A stretch of 35,981 nt of DNA from Branchiostoma floridae. Taxonomy: Eukaryota; Chordata; Leptocardii; Amphioxiformes; Branchiostomatidae. The translations under genes were made by a program, and so were the position numbers. The notes below the pieces were generated by a model. That model saw only the letters and a program-made list of their open reading frames with translations, did no database searches and had not been told where the DNA came from. Of the stretch, positions 8,599-17,560 are shown one piece after another; the stretch's first letter is position 1; every line of letters begins with the position of its first letter. The stretch covers positions 222,539 to 258,519 of the forward strand of contig NC_049997.1 in the NCBI RefSeq assembly GCF_000003815.2. The letters are read 5' to 3'.

Positions 8599-11500
8599 CT
8601 GTAACGGGAACATGGTCAAAATAAGTTTAATTTTGGTCTTGTTGCTTATTCTACAAAACCACTCCACCACGACGTTTTAACTTGGCGAAATCTTTTGATA
8701 TCTTTCGCAACGTACTTTGATGTCGCCATTTTGGCTCAAAGCCTGAAGCGCTGATGTATCAAAAAATATCTAAGAGGCAGTGCAAAAGGCAGTCGATACA
8801 TTGACAGAAATTCACTAGAACTCAACTGGTCTATCTGTGTATACACTCGTATTTACCGCTGTATCCAGTATAACTGCTCTACAACAGGTAAAATAACAAT
8901 GCGGTTGACTTGTGTATGTACGGTTGACTTGTGTGTGTACGGTTGACTTGTGTGTGTACGGTTGACTTGTCTATGTATGATTGACTAGCATGTGTAAGGT
9001 TAACTTGCGTGTGTACGGTTGACTTGTCTATGTATGATTGACTAGCATGTGTAAGGTTAACTTGCGTGTGTACGGTTGACTTGTCTATGTATGAATGACT
9101 AGCATGTGTAAGGTTAACTTGCGTGTGTACGGTTGACTTGTCTATGTATGATTGACTAGCATGTGTAAGGTTAACTTGCGTGTGTACGGTTGACTTGTCT
9201 ATGTATGAATGACTAGCATGTGTAAGGTTAACTTGCGTGTGTACGGTTGACTTGTCTATGTATGATTGACTAGCATGTGTAAGGTTAACTTGCGTGTGTA
9301 CGGTTGACTTGTCTATGTATGAATGACTAGCATGTGTAAGGTTAACTTGCGTGTGTACGGTTGACTTGTCTATGTATGATTGACTAGCGTGTGTAAGATC
9401 AATTTGCGTGTGTACGGTTGACTTGCGTGTGTACGGTTGACTTGCGTGTGTACGGTTGGCTAATAATAAGGTTCGTACGATTGACTAGCGTGTGTACGGT
9501 TGACTAGTGTCTGTGCGGATGACTAGCGTGTGTACGTTTGACTAGCTTGTGTACGGTCGAGTACCGTGTGCATTGTTGATTAGCATGTGTACGGATGACT
9601 TTATAAGGTTGTCACTAGCACTGCTACTTTAAACGCCCTAAATATGACACATCGGTGATACTTTTTAGCTAACGGTACTATAAAAGAACATATCAGTAAA
9701 TTATTGAAATGGAAGCATAATATATTACGTGCATTAGTTGATCTGTAATAATTATTGATATGATAATAGAAAATTGCATACTTGGACATCAGGTGGTTCT
9801 TCTGTAGCTCCGGTCTCGTCGTCCATCTGTAAGCCGAGGTTGACGTGAGCATGGCGAGGGTACGCCCACTTGTTCCCAAGGTCTGATGGGCCACTCTCGT
9901 CCCCAGGCTGTTCGGCTGTAGTGAGTTGAGTCTCCACTCCTGATGTTGACGTTCCCAGAGTCCTTTCTGCCAGCGGTGCGGGCTGCAGATTCTGAACGAT
10001 GGCCTGTTGACGCCTGACCTCGCGCCAAATCCTGAAGAAGAGTTGTACCCATTGGTTAAAAAAGTATCAAAATAAAGCATGACGACGTCGACCGATCAGA
10101 ATTCCCCATTGCATAGTAGTAAAAACTCCGTGACACATGGAATCGCGGCGAGCCTGATGTTGATAACCTATCTATTCCCCGATGTATATGGTGTGACCAT
10201 TTGCTATAACCACCTAATAAATCCACCGCGTTTGCTTCGCCCACTCGGTGGATTTGTTTGAGGGCCTTAGCAAATGGCCAGGCGTTATAACACCATTACT
10301 GTCTCTCTGTCTCTCTCTATCTGTCTGTATATATTGACGACTCATCAACCCTTAACTTAAAACTTAATTGCCAGGGAAACAAGGGTTATTTACTCAAGAG
10401 CATATAATACCTTTATATGCAGGTCGTACTTGTGATACGCTTGTGATACGCTTTTTGTTCGAGGATATTGGCAGGATGTTCTATTCAAAAGGTAGTTTGG
10501 GCACTGTTGGCATGGTATTCCTGTCAATGAGAGGTTGCAAGACGTTAGGCACAAACAAACAAACAAACTGGCAGGGTAATCCAGTATTCCATTAACCCCT
10601 TTTTCCCCCTCATTTTTGATTGGATGTTCCTGAAAAAAATAGGACACCATTCCGGCCGACCGCAGTAAATGGAAGTCCAAATTGGTAACTAAAAGAGGTC
10701 TGGCCGGGGCTACACCCTAACGGCTGCCGGCGCAATTGGGACCAAAGCATTACCGGTAGCCAAACGGGACAAATTTGTGGTTAACGTTTAGGAGCCTGGC
10801 CGAGGCTACACCCCGACGGGCACAGGTGTAATTGGGACCAAAGCATTATTATCGGTAGCCAAACGGGACAAATTTGTGGTTTAGGAGTCCGGCCGAGGCT
10901 ACACTCCGACAGACACCGGTGCAATTGGTACCAAAGCATTACCGGTAGCCAAACGGGACAAATTTGTAGCTAAGGAGCCCGGCCGAGGCTACACTCCGAC
11001 AGACACCGGTGCAATTGGTACCAAAGCATTGCCAGTAATCCAGCGGGACAAATTTGTGGTTTAGGAGCCCGGCCGAGGCTACACCCCGACGGGACCGGTG
11101 CAGTTGGTACCAAAGCATTAACTAGTAGTCCAGCAGGACAAATTTGTGGCTTCGGAGCACGGCCGAGGCTACACCCTAACGGGTACCAGTGAATTTTATG
11201 ACCAAAGCATTACCGGGACAAATTTGTGGATTAAGAGCCCGGCCAAAGATACAACTCTAAAGGAACAGATACAAATGGCACCATAGCAGAAGACTTACTT
11301 GTAGTAACAGAAGAACATCACCACCAAGGTACCGACGAACAAAATGTTAATCAGACCCTGTCTGATCAGCCGCGCGAATCCTTCATATCTGTGATGGTCC
11401 AAAGAGACCAAATGAAAAAAGAAAATGATTAGAAACACAAATATCAATCAATGTTATTCTAAATCAATGTTGATTTAATTTTAAGGATGTCATTCTCTTA

Positions 11501-14500
11501 GAACCTCAAAGCTGAGGCTAGCGTGCGCATAAAAAAACGTTGCCTAGGAAGGTAAAAAAATATTAACACACAGGACACTTTATATAAAAATATATATTAT
11601 TTATTTTCTCCTTTTAGACCTTTTCTAACCTTCAAATTTACTTGACATTCTATAACTTTAGTATCCGTTTTACAATAATCAAGTTTGATTAGGCAAGAAT
11701 TTTTTGCATGTTTTTTTTTCAAGCGGACTGATCGCAGATCCCCGGTGGTCAAACACACTCCTATAGAGGCTTCACTCTTCTGACAACTTTTTATACTATC
11801 CTATGCTACCGTAGGATGTGCTAAGAGATTAGCCCATACCTGCACATGAAGTATGTCGGAAAGAAGCTGTCACGCTCTCCCTCGATCAGAGGCGGAACGA
11901 CAGCGATGAAGGCTGCGAGTGCGGCAGCCCCTGTCAGTAGTGCCGTGCGGGGCATGGTCATGATGTCCGGGTAGCGCAGGGGGGTATTGATGTACCTGAA
12001 GGGGTGTGTTGAGAATCGACAGACATTCAGTTGGATAAACAAACGTCTTACATGACATTTTTTGTGACATGAGGAGAGCTTTGCGGTGATCAATTACTTT
12101 TAGCCATATGAACCCTCCCCCCCCCCCCTACCACCCACCCTACACCCTCCCACCCCTGTGTACACTCCACATCCGGTAACTTTCTAGCTAGGACCAATCG
12201 AATCGCTACTGACAGGTCACCGACAATGACTACGGTGTGAATAGTCGATCAAGTGGCGGGCCATTTGCACCTTTGCCTGTCATGTAAATGGAATAAACTC
12301 ATACCAATCAGGCACCGTGCAGGATGTTTGCACAGGCCTCTGATATATTTATATCAGTTAAAAATTCACTTAGATAACGAAAAGGTAAAGAGACTAGAGA
12401 GAGCTTACGTCGTCAGATTTTTTAAAATTATTGCGCGTGACGTAATTAGACTACCGTCCTATCACAAAGCTACACAGCTGGAAATCTATTAACAAAAAGA
12501 TCAAGTCAGTAGGTACATTAGCCTTTTCTATTTTAACATTAACATGTGAAACATGCATGTACCAATAGGCTGTGATTACCTACATTTTACTACTCAGTCT
12601 CAGAATTTTAGTACATCTACCTCGCTTGCTATTTCAGAGAAATATTGTTTTCAGTTACCACCGTGACGGCAACTGTAGATCACATAGCCAAATACTTTAA
12701 TCAAAGAAAAGCCATCTTAGATGAGTAAAAAGTAGGTACTAGCTATATAAAAACAAGCTGAAAACGAATACGATTTTGAAGATTAGCGTCACCAAGCCCA
12801 TGAAGAGGATATGTTTAGATGATAACTTCTCCACTGATAACTTAAAATCATTCAGAGATTTTGAAATGAACGTAGGACTTAATAAGCCTTACATCATCTA
12901 AAAGCTCGTAATGACTGCTGTTCAAATACGATCGCTATATGCCTATTGACAATATACGCAACATACGTCTTGAAGATTAGCGTCACTAATTATAATATCC
13001 CTGTCACAATTGGCGAAAATCAATTGGACGACGATTCTGCGTCGATCACCCGAGCCTCTCTTATAATGATAACTTTATTGCACAACAAATTTTGCACAGG
13101 TACAAAGTATGGCTTATGTGTGACAGGGACGGCTTTCAGGTGAAAAACACACGCAACTTTATGTCGATCTTAGATATGGCCGATCTTCCATCGATACGCT
13201 CAAAGATAGTGGATAATGTGACAGGGGTATTAGGGGCGTGTAACCTACCCACCTGAGTTCTTAGTGGAGAAATGGACATCTAAACGGTTGGACCTCTAAA
13301 ATGCGTCTTTGATTGAAGAAACCGTACTTAAGCCAAAAGGTCGAGATTACTGATCTTCAATTAAAAAAGTAAAAATACTCATATCTTATTATATCATATC
13401 ATATCATATCATATCATATATCATATCATATCATATCAAAACTCTTTATACTTTTTCGTTTCTCTAACCTTTAGGCAGCACTCAAAACGATGGTAGGGAG
13501 TTAGTCAGATTTTGTGTTTGAATCCGATACTCAAAAGTTTTCGGTGCATAAATCGGTATGACTATTTTTTCATGTAATTGGTATGACCCGGGTGGGGTTA
13601 AACCGACATAAGCGAAACTGTTTCTACGCACGAAATTGAATATTCAATGCGGACAAAAAGCATTGAAATGTATACAAGGGAAAATTCGATTGAATCCAAT
13701 GGGAAGGCCCTGCATTTTTGGCAAGATTAAAGCGATGAACTTACAACAGTATCGTCACTCGGGCGCTGAAGAAAAAATGGTATAAAGTTGCCAAATTCTT
13801 AGGCTAGATTATCTGCCAGATAAAGAGATTGTTCAGGTAGCCACACATTTTCCTTACCGATACTCTTTTATTTCAGAGGTGGTTACACGTATGCGTGTTT
13901 AAATCTGTTTGGGATCCGTTTTTTCTCTTTTGGTTTAGGACAGTTTGGCAGCCAAATTTTGGTACTGCGAGTTGAATGAAATAACCGGTGCGTCTAAACA
14001 GGTGTGTAAGGGCGGTGCCTATCTCCATTTCTGTGGCCCATAGGCAACGCAATGTGGATACGTGTTGCGTGTTAAACTCCAATACTCTTCCTGATTAGTG
14101 TTGAGCAGAAAAAGTAGATAGTATTTTTTGTTTTAGTTTTGGTATAAACCGGCAACAGTGCAACCTCCCTTTCAATGCAAGCCTCCTACAATTGAGCTAG
14201 AGCACCGGTCAGAAATGTATGGTAAAGCGCATTTTTCAGGGACACAGCGTCGGGGCAATGCAAGTATTGAACCAGCCACCTCCTAGTTCCCGACCCTATT
14301 TACAATGAATCGACCCGACAGCACAAAAGTCAAAGTAAACTTCAACATTGAAACAAAATTACTGTCAATACGTAACTCAAAAGGGCTTGGATATACATAC
14401 TTATTCGACTACTTCCTTAAACCGCTATAGCGGAGACTATGTGTTAGCTACGTTTCACACATGATGCACATTGTATAAACTGAAATAATCCAGATTCCAC

Positions 14501-16764
14501 TTCATATTTAATTGCCCTAGTTTAATTTTTATTTAGCAACAGTGAGTAAAAATAGGACTTTCTCTCTAATATTTGAATATATGAAACAGCAGCATCTAAA
14601 TAAACATTTGTAACAATGTAATACATTGAAAAATAATGGAGGCTATTTTGGATGTAGGAAGAGAGAGTCAAGTAACGTTACCAGTATCTATCCAGTGAGA
14701 TGGGTGTAAGGAGTGAAGAGAAAGACAAGTAACGTTACCAGTATCTATCCAGTAAGATGGGTGTAAGGAGTGAAGAGAAAGATAAGTAACGTTACCAGTA
14801 TCTATCCAGTGAGATGGGTGTAAGGAGTGAAGAGAAAGACAAGTAACGTTACCAGTATCTATACAGTAAGATGGGTGTAAGGAGTGAAGAGAAAGACAAG
14901 TAACGTTACCAGTATCTATCCAGTGAGATGGGTGTAAGGAGTGAAGAGAAAGACAAGTAACGTTACCAGTATCTATCCAGTGAGATGGGTGTAAGGAGTG
15001 AAGAGAAAGACAAGTAACGTTACCAGTATCTACCCAGTAAGATGGGTGTAAGGAGTGAAGAGAAAGACAAGTAACGTTACCAGTATCTATCCAGTAAGAT
15101 GGGTGTAAGGAGTGAAGAGAAAGACAAGTAACGTTACCAGTATCTATACAGTAAGATGGGTGTAAGGAGTGAAGAGAAAGACAAGTAACGTTACCAGTAT
15201 CTATCCAGTGAGATGGGTGTAAGGAGTGAAGAGAAAGAGAAGTAACGTTACCAGTATCTATACAGTAAGATGGGTGTGAGGAGTGAAGAGAAAGACAAGT
15301 AACGTTACCAGTATCTATCCAGTAAGATGGGTGTAAGGAGTGAAGAGAAAGACAAGTAACGTTACCAGTATCTATCCAGTGAGATGGGTGTAAGGAGTGA
15401 AGAGAAAGAGAAGTAACGTTACCAGTATCTAGACAGTAAGATGGGTGTGAGGAGTGAAGAGAAAGACAAGTAACGTTACCAGTATCTATCCAGTAAGATG
15501 GGTGTAAGGAGTGAAGAGAAAGACAAGTAACGTTACCAGTATCTATCCAGTGAGATGGGTGTAAGGAGTGAAGAGAAAGAGAAGTAACGTTACCAGTATC
15601 TAGACAGTAAGATGGGTGTAAGGAGTGAAGAGAAAGACAAGTAACGTTACCAATATCTATCCGGTGAGATGGGTGCGAGGAGTGAAGAGAAAGACAAGTA
15701 ACGTTACCAGTATCTATCCAGTGAGATGGATGCGATGATTATAGAAAAAGACAAGTAACCTTAACACTGTCTATCCAGTGAGATGGATGCGATGATTAAA
15801 GACAAAGACAAGTAACGTTACCGGTATTCATCTATTAAAATGAGTGGGATGATTAAACGGAAAGACAAGTGACGCGGCAAAAAGCAATTACTTAAGCAAT
15901 TGGGTATGATTTTGGAAACGGTCAGACGTTTTAACTAGCATCCAATAGTTTTCGTCAGTGACACTGAAGTGATACAGGTCTTTTATACTCTAGCTATGAA
16001 TGAAGCCAATTTTAGACGACCAAAAGGAAACGTTGTATTGTAAGACAGTTTCAAGCTAAAGACAATTTGGATTCCAATGTAAAATAAAACGTAAAGGAAA
16101 GTCAAGCTGTAGACAATTTTAATGGGAAACATAGCCAATAAGATGGATGCGATGTGTGAAGAGAAATACAAGTAACGTTACCTGTATTTACCAATCAGAT
16201 GTGTGCGATGTGAGAAGAGAAAGATAAGTAACCTTACCAGTATCTATCCAGTGAGATGGGTGCGATGATACAGATGGAGAACATCACGAAGAAAAGGTAC
16301 GCGAAGCTGGCTGCAACTTGAAAAGGACCACAAGATAGCGACTCTTGTATGACCAGGAAATACATGGCCACTGAGATCTTGCTGACGGCCTGGAAGATGT
16401 CGGAGACTGCCAGCGCACAGAGCAGGACGTTTCCCGGCGTCTGGAGGTCCTCTGTGAGAAGGACGGTCAGCAGCACCGCGGTGTTCCCGACAACCGCCAG
16501 CAGCAGCGAGCCGCCCAGGTACACGAGCTGGAGTTCTCCATACGGGGAACTCGTGTAGAAATACGGCTCCCAGTCAAACTCTGGCGTGATATGTGTCACG
16601 TTCAGCTCAACTGTCGTGTTGTTAGACATTTTCTGCGACGTTAGAACAGGAGACGTGGAATATGTAGACACTATGGGTGAGGAGGAGTGAACGGAAATAT
16701 AAGACATGAACGACGCTGTCGTCTTACGTACACGTCGTCTGACGTCACATGTGGGCGTCCCCAT
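8263..16764 (-). CDS. Orphan class A (rhodopsin-like) GPCR, five-exon gene
   Basis: Exons at 16238-16764, 11840-11995, 11299-11388, 9782-10031 and 8263-8598 join in frame. Every junction has AG/GT and the phases agree (TG|G, AG|A, AA|G, then phase 0). From the first ATG (16764) the product is 452 residues; from the preferred ATG at 16629 it is 407, with N-glycosylation sites NNT and NVT, and A at -3. The seven-helix signature is complete: GNTAV in TM1, LAVSD in TM2, Cys before TM3, DRY closing TM3, an extracellular-loop-2 Cys (YFMCRY), YYKIW at the end of TM5, and NPIIY in TM7. Departures: no Trp at 4.50, no Pro in TM5, and TYIPY in place of CWxP(Y) in TM6. The loop between TM5 and TM6 is long (about 125 residues). 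The ligand is unknown; the family resembles amine/melatonin-like receptors only loosely. No closer assignment is safe without a search. Confidence 0.9.
8895..9605. repeat. Intron 4 minisatellite: 19-bp monomer, 57-bp trimer, 114-bp hexamer
   Basis: Monomers such as TGCGTGTGTACGGTTGACT are 19 bp. In the middle, three variant monomers form a 57-bp unit; the marker ATGATTGAC/ATGAATGAC occurs at 8977, 9034, 9091, 9148, 9205, 9262, 9319 and 9376, exactly 57 apart. From 9034 onward T and A versions alternate, giving a 114-bp higher-order unit. Both edges decay to single, diverged monomers. Confidence 0.95.
9782..10031 (-). CDS. GPCR exon 4: third intracellular loop
   Basis: The acceptor CTTCTTCAG|G completes Lys and gives KIWREVRRQQAIVQ, the basic start of the third intracellular loop. 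About 65 polar residues rich in Thr, Gly, Asp and Glu follow, ending in PPDVQ at the donor CAA|GTATGC. The region is likely disordered. The 250-base length keeps the frame. Confidence 0.82.
10185..10297. mobile_element. Small MITE in intron 3
   Basis: Inverted arms: GTGTGACCATTTGCTATAAC on the left, AGCAAATGGCC and GTTATAACACC on the right, with inner arms AAATCCACCG / CGGTGGATTT and a CGCTTCGCCCAC-type loop. A related, opposite-facing copy lies at about 23535-23640 (ACCACCGAGTGAGCGAAGC). Confidence 0.7.
10690..11280. repeat. Intron 3 tandem repeat, ~90 bp unit, 6-7 copies
   Basis: The marker GGGACAAATTTGTGG recurs at about 10766, 10865, 10955, 11045, 11135 and 11215. Each unit also has GGCCGAGGCTACACC, ACCGGTGCAATTGG and ACCAAAGCATTACC. 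Copies are diverged 10-20 percent by eye. The array stops about 20 bp short of exon 3's donor. Confidence 0.93.
11299..11388 (-). CDS. GPCR exon 3: TM5
   Basis: A 90-base exon between CATCACAG| and |GTAAGT. It encodes YEGFARLIRQGLINILFVGT then LVVMFFCYYK, the TM5 helix with Tyr at the usual 5.58 place but no Pro 5.50. It is too short to show as a long open frame; it is supported by hydrophobicity, splice sites and phase agreement on both sides. Confidence 0.87.
11389..11839 (-). other. GPCR intron 2
   Basis: Short intron between exons 2 and 3; AT-rich, with no repeat or element recognised. Confidence 0.7.
11840..11995 (-). CDS. GPCR exon 2: TM4 and extracellular loop 2
   Basis: The acceptor CCCTTCAG|G completes the Trp codon, giving W-YINTPLRYPDIMTM, TM4 (LTGAAALAAFIAVVPPLI) and an extracellular loop with the disulfide Cys (FMCR). 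The donor AG|GTATGG leaves a split Arg codon. TM4 has the terminal PP but Ala where class A receptors usually have Trp 4.50. Confidence 0.9.
12990..13232. mobile_element. MITE in intron 1, related to the nested foldback element
   Basis: The left end ATATCCCTGTCACAATTGGC and right end ATAATGTGACAGGGGTATTA are inverted matches. The left arm continues GAAAATCAATTGGACGACGA, close to the GAAAATCGATCGGACGAC arm of the element at 2745-2944, so they are probably one family. A 16-base string TGAAGATTAGCGTCAC occurs near 12777 and again near 12970, just before it. Confidence 0.7.
13390..13437. repeat. (ATATC)n pentanucleotide microsatellite
   Basis: About nine ATATC units with one shortened unit in the middle. 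Confidence 0.95.
14663..15879. repeat. Intron 1 minisatellite, 57-bp unit, 21 copies, derived from the exon 1 splice junction
   Basis: AGTAACGTTACC occurs at 14671 and then every 57 bp exactly to 15811 (the 15754 copy reads AGTAACCTTAAC), with a decayed start at 15868. The unit core CCAGTATCTATCCAGTGAGA followed by TGGGTG is identical to the end of GPCR exon 1 (16238 on). On the - strand each unit reads CTGGATAGATACTG|GTAACG, a copy of the DRY codons and splice donor. Copies nearest the exon (15725-15800) carry TGCGATGATT, close to the exon's TGCGATGATA, while far copies read TGTAAGGAGT. Each unit has a palindrome GTAACGTTAC. Confidence 0.97.
16165..16283. repeat. Exon-proximal repeat units overlapping the GPCR exon 1 / intron 1 boundary
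   Basis: Unit starts AGTAACGTTACC at 16171 and AGTAACCTTACC at 16227 are 56 bp apart. The second holds the true donor (GTAAGG on the - strand) and about 46 bases of coding exon 1. About 250 bp of unrelated sequence separates these units from the main array. Confidence 0.9.
16238..16764 (-). CDS. GPCR exon 1: N-terminus to TM3 DRY motif
   Basis: It covers the extracellular N-terminus, TM1 (LQLVYLGGSLLLAVVGNTAV), TM2 (LCALAVSDIF), the conserved Cys (SLSCGPF), TM3 and DRY. It ends TACTG|GTAAGG at 16238/16237, splitting the Trp codon after DRY. The frame is open to 16773 but that start is not ATG. ATGs lie at 16764 and 16629; the latter gives a 35-residue N-terminus that is normal for the class, and a CRE/E-box lies between the two, so 16629 is my preferred start. 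The last ~45 coding bases are one unit of the 57-bp repeat that fills intron 1. Confidence 0.9.
16740..16754. promoter_or_regulatory. CRE plus E-box (TGACGTCACATGTGG)
   Basis: A full cAMP-response element TGACGTCA overlaps a CACATGTG E-box about 110 bp upstream of the preferred GPCR start at 16629. If 16764 were the start this would be coding, so the site favours the downstream ATG. Confidence 0.45.
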
Positions 16765-16773
16765 ATCGTACAA

Positions 16774-17367
16774 AAGAAAACAAACATCAAATTAGACTTT
16801 GCTGGTTTTCGTTAATATTGCAGTATTTTAGTTTATATGTTTGCCTCTGCAGTCAGATATTACATTTGTTTTGTATATAAGATACTGAACGAAATTGTGG
16901 GTATCATTTTTAAAAATTACATCAGCTAAATGTAAATGAACACAATACTATCGAATTGCCTTAAAATGGATTTGTTATACTCAGTTTATTTTACGTCATA
17001 TTACGTTTTAGATCTTTCCTAATCTTTCTCTTTCTGTAGATAAAAACAATTTTCTGGACAGTATATGTCGCCTTTGTTAATTATTGAGAATTGAATGCGA
17101 ATTAGGCCATTTTCACACATATTCGTCGACATCACTTAAACTCAGAATTTGAATTAGAAACGGGAAGAAAATCTTAAAACAAAAACAAAAAAGTTTCATT
17201 TTACTCTTAATCGACGAAAACCAAATTTTGTGTGATCCGTGTGGAGCCAAAGAAATTTTAACGACTTTAATGTTTTGTTTCTTTTCAAAGAAATTGTGGT
17301 TAGCAAAAAATAAAATATTGGTCTCCTTAACGCGATACTTTGCTAACACGCGTAGCAACGGGAAATT
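16774..17367. other. 5' flank of the GPCR gene
   Basis: AT-rich, no TATA box in a convincing place, no exon recognised. It probably contains the 5' UTR and promoter. Confidence 0.4.
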
Positions 17368-17560
17368 GGCGTCGTTTGTGGCGTAACTGGTAGAGCGTTC
17401 TGCTCGTAATCTAGAGGTCCCAAGTTCGATACCCGCCATGCCCCCAACATTGTGCCCTTGGAAATGGCATTTTTACGACCTTCTTTACTTCACCCAAGTG
17501 TAAAAATGGGTACCTGACTTCGGTCGGGGAGGTAGAAGAAAAGACTACCTTTACCTTCTG
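17368..17560 (+). mobile_element. tRNA-derived SINE
   Basis: The first 75 bases (17368-17442) can be laid out as a tRNA: acceptor arms GGCGTCG / CCATGCC, A box GTGGCGTAACTGGTAGAGCG, anticodon loop CTCGTAA (CGT, Thr-like) and B box AAGTTCGATACCC. A non-tRNA body follows with CACCCAAGTGTAAAAATGGG and TACCTGACTTCGG. No intact tRNA is implied: stems carry mismatches and the body is fused directly. The 3' end is estimated. Confidence 0.75.

Noticed and set aside
8212-8604. 130-codon + strand frame
   Set aside because: Antisense shadow of GPCR exon 5.
10390-10680. Overlapping frames on both strands in GPCR intron 3
   Set aside because: No similarity to known proteins and located in an intron between well-phased exons.
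13021-13232. Possible extra GPCR exon in intron 1
   Set aside because: The sequence is a MITE with inverted ends; exon 1 and exon 2 already join in phase.
14663-15879. CRISPR-like array (regular spacing)
   Set aside because: The 57-bp units are repeated in full with no unique spacers, in an animal intron; it is a minisatellite.
17368-17442. Functional tRNA-Thr gene
   Set aside because: Stem mismatches and direct fusion to a SINE body argue for a SINE head rather than a tRNA gene.
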